Shown piece by piece: positions 6,943 to 8,578 of a stretch of 8,578 nucleotides of DNA (positions are counted from its first letter, which is position 1; the number at the start of each line of letters is the position of its first letter). This DNA is from MGOM01 sp035455265 (GTDB lineage: Bacteria > Chloroflexota > Anaerolineae > Anaerolineales > E44-bin32). Position numbers and translations under genes: made by a program. Location of the stretch: NCBI GenBank assembly GCA_035455265.1, contig DATIFK010000236.1, positions 1 to 8,578 on the forward strand, read 5' to 3'. The notes under the pieces were generated by a model, which ran no database searches, was not told the DNA's origin, and saw nothing but the letters and a program-made list of their open reading frames with translations.

Positions 6943-8058
6943 ATGGACTCGACCCGCCCGACGTCCGCTCCGACCCGCCGGACCCCGATCCCCTCCGGCT
7001 CGCGCCGCCCGCCGCGACTTCTGCTGGCGGCCGGCGCCGGCCTGGCGCTGGCGGCGATCGTCGTCGCCGGCTCCGGTTTCGCCGGCTACCAGAGCGGAGT
7101 CGCCCTGGGGCATCAGACGCAAGTGGCCCAGGGCCACTCGGCCAGCCAGGAGCAGTTCGACCTCGGCGTCGCCGACTTGCTCGCGGCCCGCTACGATCTG
7201 GCCATCCAGCGCTTTGAATACGTTCTGGAGCTCGAGCCGAACTATCCGGGCGTGACCGAGTTGTTGGAGAAGGCGCGCGCTGGCCTGAACCAGCCGACCA
7301 ACACTCCGGGCCCGACGGCGACGCCGATCACCCCGACCCCGACCCTCGACGTCGCCTCGCTCGACGGCCTCTTCTCGCAGGCCCAGGCTGCCTTCGTCCA
7401 GGAGGACTGGGGCCGCACGCTCGAGGCTCTGCTCGTCATCCGCTCCCGCGAACCGTCCTTTCGCCGCGATGAAGCCAACAGCATGATGGCCCAGGCGCTG
7501 CGCAATCGCGGCGTGGGCAGCATCCTGCGGGGTGACATCGAGCAAGGCATCTACGACCTGGCGCTGGCCGAACGCTTCGGCCTTCTGGACAACAGTGCCG
7601 TCGCCTGGAGGAACTCGGGGGCCTTCTATCTCTTCGCCAACAGCTACTTCGGCCTGGACTGGCAGCTGGCCGCCGCCAATTTCGAATCGCTCTGCCGGGC
7701 GGACCTGTGGGACTCGTGCACCAAGTACGCCCGAGCCGCCTACGAGTATGGCCATCTGCTCCTGGCGCAGTCGGAACCGTGCGACGCCTCGGATCAGTAC
7801 GCCATCTCGCTGCGTCTGCGGGACAATCCTCCGCTCGAGCCGACGGCGACCTACGCCGCCAGAGTCTGTGCCACGTTGACGGCGCCGACCCCGACCGGGA
7901 CGATCACGCCAACGCCGACGCCCTCGTTGACCGGGGCTCCTCCCATCCCGACCGACACCGATACTCCGACGCCACCGTCCGGGCCCAGCGATACGCCGCC
8001 TCCAACGGAAACCCCTTCGCCGACCCCGACCGAGACCCCGACCGAGACCCCGACGTAG
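6943..8058 (+). CDS. Membrane-anchored TPR protein with Pro/Thr-rich linker and tail
   Basis: The protein has 371 residues. A basic Pro/Ser/Thr-rich N-terminus (1-24) with several Arg precedes one hydrophobic helix (about 25-49), so the rest is predicted to lie outside the cytoplasm. A TPR-like hairpin follows at about 68-115 (FDLGVADLLAARYDLAIQRF, then LELEPNYPG). A Pro/Thr linker (117-135) separates it from a second helical repeat region (about 142-310; DWGRTLEALLVIRSREPSF is TPR-like). That region has four cysteines (C251, C259, C280, C309), possibly forming disulfides. From about 312 the tail is almost only Pro, Thr, Ser, Gly and Asp, likely disordered and a possible wall-spanning or glycosylated region. 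TPRs bind proteins, so it may be a partner or scaffold for the LCP protein encoded six bases upstream. No enzyme motif is seen and its exact role is unknown. Confidence 0.85.
   Translation: MDSTRPTSAPTRRTPIPSGSRRPPRLLLAAGAGLALAAIVVAGSGFAGYQSGVALGHQTQVAQGHSASQEQFDLGVADLLAARYDLAIQRFEYVLELEPNYPGVTELLEKARAGLNQPTNTPGPTATPITPTPTLDVASLDGLFSQAQAAFVQEDWGRTLEALLVIRSREPSFRRDEANSMMAQALRNRGVGSILRGDIEQGIYDLALAERFGLLDNSAVAWRNSGAFYLFANSYFGLDWQLAAANFESLCRADLWDSCTKYARAAYEYGHLLLAQSEPCDASDQYAISLRLRDNPPLEPTATYAARVCATLTAPTPTGTITPTPTPSLTGAPPIPTDTDTPTPPSGPSDTPPPTETPSPTPTETPTETPT
8023..8054 (+). repeat. 12-base tandem repeat encoding the TPTE tail
   Basis: The unit accccgaccgag occurs twice in full (8023-8046), followed by a partial copy (8047-8054), right before the stop of the TPR protein. 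It encodes the final TPTETPTETPT. Its period is a multiple of three, so copy-number change would alter only tail length. Looser acc/ccg-rich repeats encode the rest of the Pro/Thr tail upstream. Confidence 0.75.
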
Positions 8059-8092
8059 GCGGACGGCCTGCAAGGCGTCTTCGTGGTGCCCC

Positions 8093-8121
8093 TTGCGCCG
8101 AGGGCTGCTCCGAGATATCCT
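8093..8121 (+). promoter_or_regulatory. Weak candidate promoter for the GRDP-like gene
   Basis: TTGCGC (8093-8098) and TATCCT (8116-8121) are spaced by 17 bases, each matching its consensus only in part (three and four of six). The palindrome at 8122-8142 starts directly after the -10 and would cover the transcription start. A new promoter here is reasonable because the preceding gene ends 105 bases before the next start. Confidence 0.3.
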
Positions 8122-8142
8122 TGTGGACCTATCCGGTCCACA
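8122..8142. promoter_or_regulatory. Perfect 8-bp inverted repeat: operator or terminator hairpin
   Basis: Arms TGTGGACC (8122-8129) and GGTCCACA (8135-8142) are perfectly complementary around the 5-base centre TATCC. As RNA it would be a compact hairpin, but it is followed by TTCGTCG rather than a T-run, so it is a poor intrinsic terminator. It ends nine bases before the ribosome binding site of the next gene and follows a possible -10, which fits an operator or a leader structure that affects translation. It could also end the LCP-TPR transcript with a factor's help. Confidence 0.55.
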
Positions 8143-8151
8143 TTCGTCGCT

Positions 8152-8157
8152 AAGGAG
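8152..8157 (+). promoter_or_regulatory. Strong ribosome binding site of the GRDP-like gene
   Basis: AAGGAG ends six bases before the ATG at 8164. It is the clearest ribosome binding site on the plus strand of this window and fixes the start of the last gene. Confidence 0.75.
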
Positions 8158-8163
8158 AAAGAC

Positions 8164-8578
8164 ATGCCCAGCACCGAGCCCACCCTGCCTCTGGGAGTCC
8201 TACCGGATCGGTCGCTTTCACGCGAGCAGATGGAGACTTTGCAGGCCATCGACCGGGCGGACTTGTGGTTCGTGGAGGAGCGGCTGGTTGGGAAGGCGGG
8301 CGCCACTCCCAAGCAAGCTCGAGAATCGATCCGGGAGTTCAAGCGTTACATGGCTTTGGTCGGGCTGGGCTACCGGGGATTGGGGATGGCCAGCCCGTTG
8401 GTCGACGAGGCGTGGCACACCTTCATCCTCTTCACGAAGGACTACCTCGCATTCTGCCAGGCCGCGTTCGGCGAGTTCATCCATCACGTGCCGCGCACAA
8501 GCCGCGACCCGAAAACCACCGAGGGGACGGAGCGGTTCGTCCGGGCCTATCATGAGGTCTTTGGGGACCTATCGGAAT
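8164..8578 (+). CDS. GRDP-like (glycine-rich domain-containing protein-like) protein, 3'-partial
   Basis: The frame from ATG 8164 is open to the right edge, giving the first 138 residues. I recognise the pattern of bacterial relatives of plant glycine-rich domain proteins (GRDP-like, formerly a DUF): an alpha-helical region (about 20-75) leading to VDEAWHTFILFTKDYLAF (80-97), then C98, FGEFIHHVP (102-110) and a following helix. The family's conserved residues are D81, W84, H85, Y94, C98, F102, G103, H107, H108 and P110. The clustered His and Cys could bind a metal, but that is inference. There is no signal peptide or membrane helix, so a cytoplasmic protein is likely. Bacterial members are often annotated as hypothetical and have no settled function. 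The strong AAGGAG site and the gap before it suggest it is transcribed apart from the LCP-TPR pair. Its true length cannot be seen. Confidence 0.75.
   Translation, partial: MPSTEPTLPLGVLPDRSLSREQMETLQAIDRADLWFVEERLVGKAGATPKQARESIREFKRYMALVGLGYRGLGMASPLVDEAWHTFILFTKDYLAFCQAAFGEFIHHVPRTSRDPKTTEGTERFVRAYHEVFGDLSE

Noticed and set aside
6052..8073. Long minus-strand open frame of 673 codons opposite the LCP and TPR genes
   Set aside because: Its translation is low-complexity Arg/Gly/Asp-rich with no family motif, and it mirrors two clear genes; G+C-rich coding DNA often leaves the opposite strand open.
8070..8096. GCAAGG and CCTTGC arms after the TPR gene as a terminator
   Set aside because: Only six pairs with a 15-base loop and no T-run follow; too weak to list as a terminator.

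Overview
The window is an ordinary-looking stretch of G+C-rich bacterial chromosome with dense coding, short gaps and no mobile element, RNA gene or CRISPR array that I can see. The proline/threonine-rich tail on an exported TPR protein, a LytR-CpsA-Psr (LCP) protein beside it, and the general protein style suggest the phylum Chloroflexota, perhaps Anaerolineae. That assignment is inference from style, not from a marker gene.

Layout. The left edge cuts a plus-strand gene for a SprT-like zinc metalloprotease-fold protein (1-1064). It converges on a minus-strand operon read from about 5574 down to 1140: a MarR-family regulator (5552-5079), then two ABC exporter half-transporters (5082-3121 and 3119-1140). 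These three genes are tightly coupled, with an ATGA overlap and then a 1-base gap. The two half-transporters look like a heterodimer with one degenerate ATP site: the first gene carries Asp for the catalytic Glu and Gln for the H-loop His, and the second carries the altered signature LSQGQ, which completes the same composite site. A sigma70-type promoter with a palindrome in its spacer lies just upstream of the MarR start, which suggests an autoregulated, ligand-responsive drug or lipid exporter operon.

The plus-strand genes to the right diverge from this operon. An LCP-family protein (5797-6936), preceded by a perfect TATAAT, is followed 6 bases later by a membrane-anchored TPR protein with Pro/Thr linkers and tail (6943-8058). 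Both are predicted to sit with a short N-terminus inside and the bulk outside the membrane, and probably form a cell-envelope operon. After a 105-base gap holding a perfect 8-bp inverted repeat, a new plus-strand gene with a strong ribosome binding site starts at 8164 and runs off the right edge; it resembles bacterial relatives of plant glycine-rich-domain proteins (GRDP-like).

No gap exceeds 300 bases. The longest, 5553-5796, is the divergent promoter region described below. I do not see a wholly new system; the best leads are the asymmetric transporter, its operator, the repeated motif in the SprT-like protein and the palindrome before the last gene.
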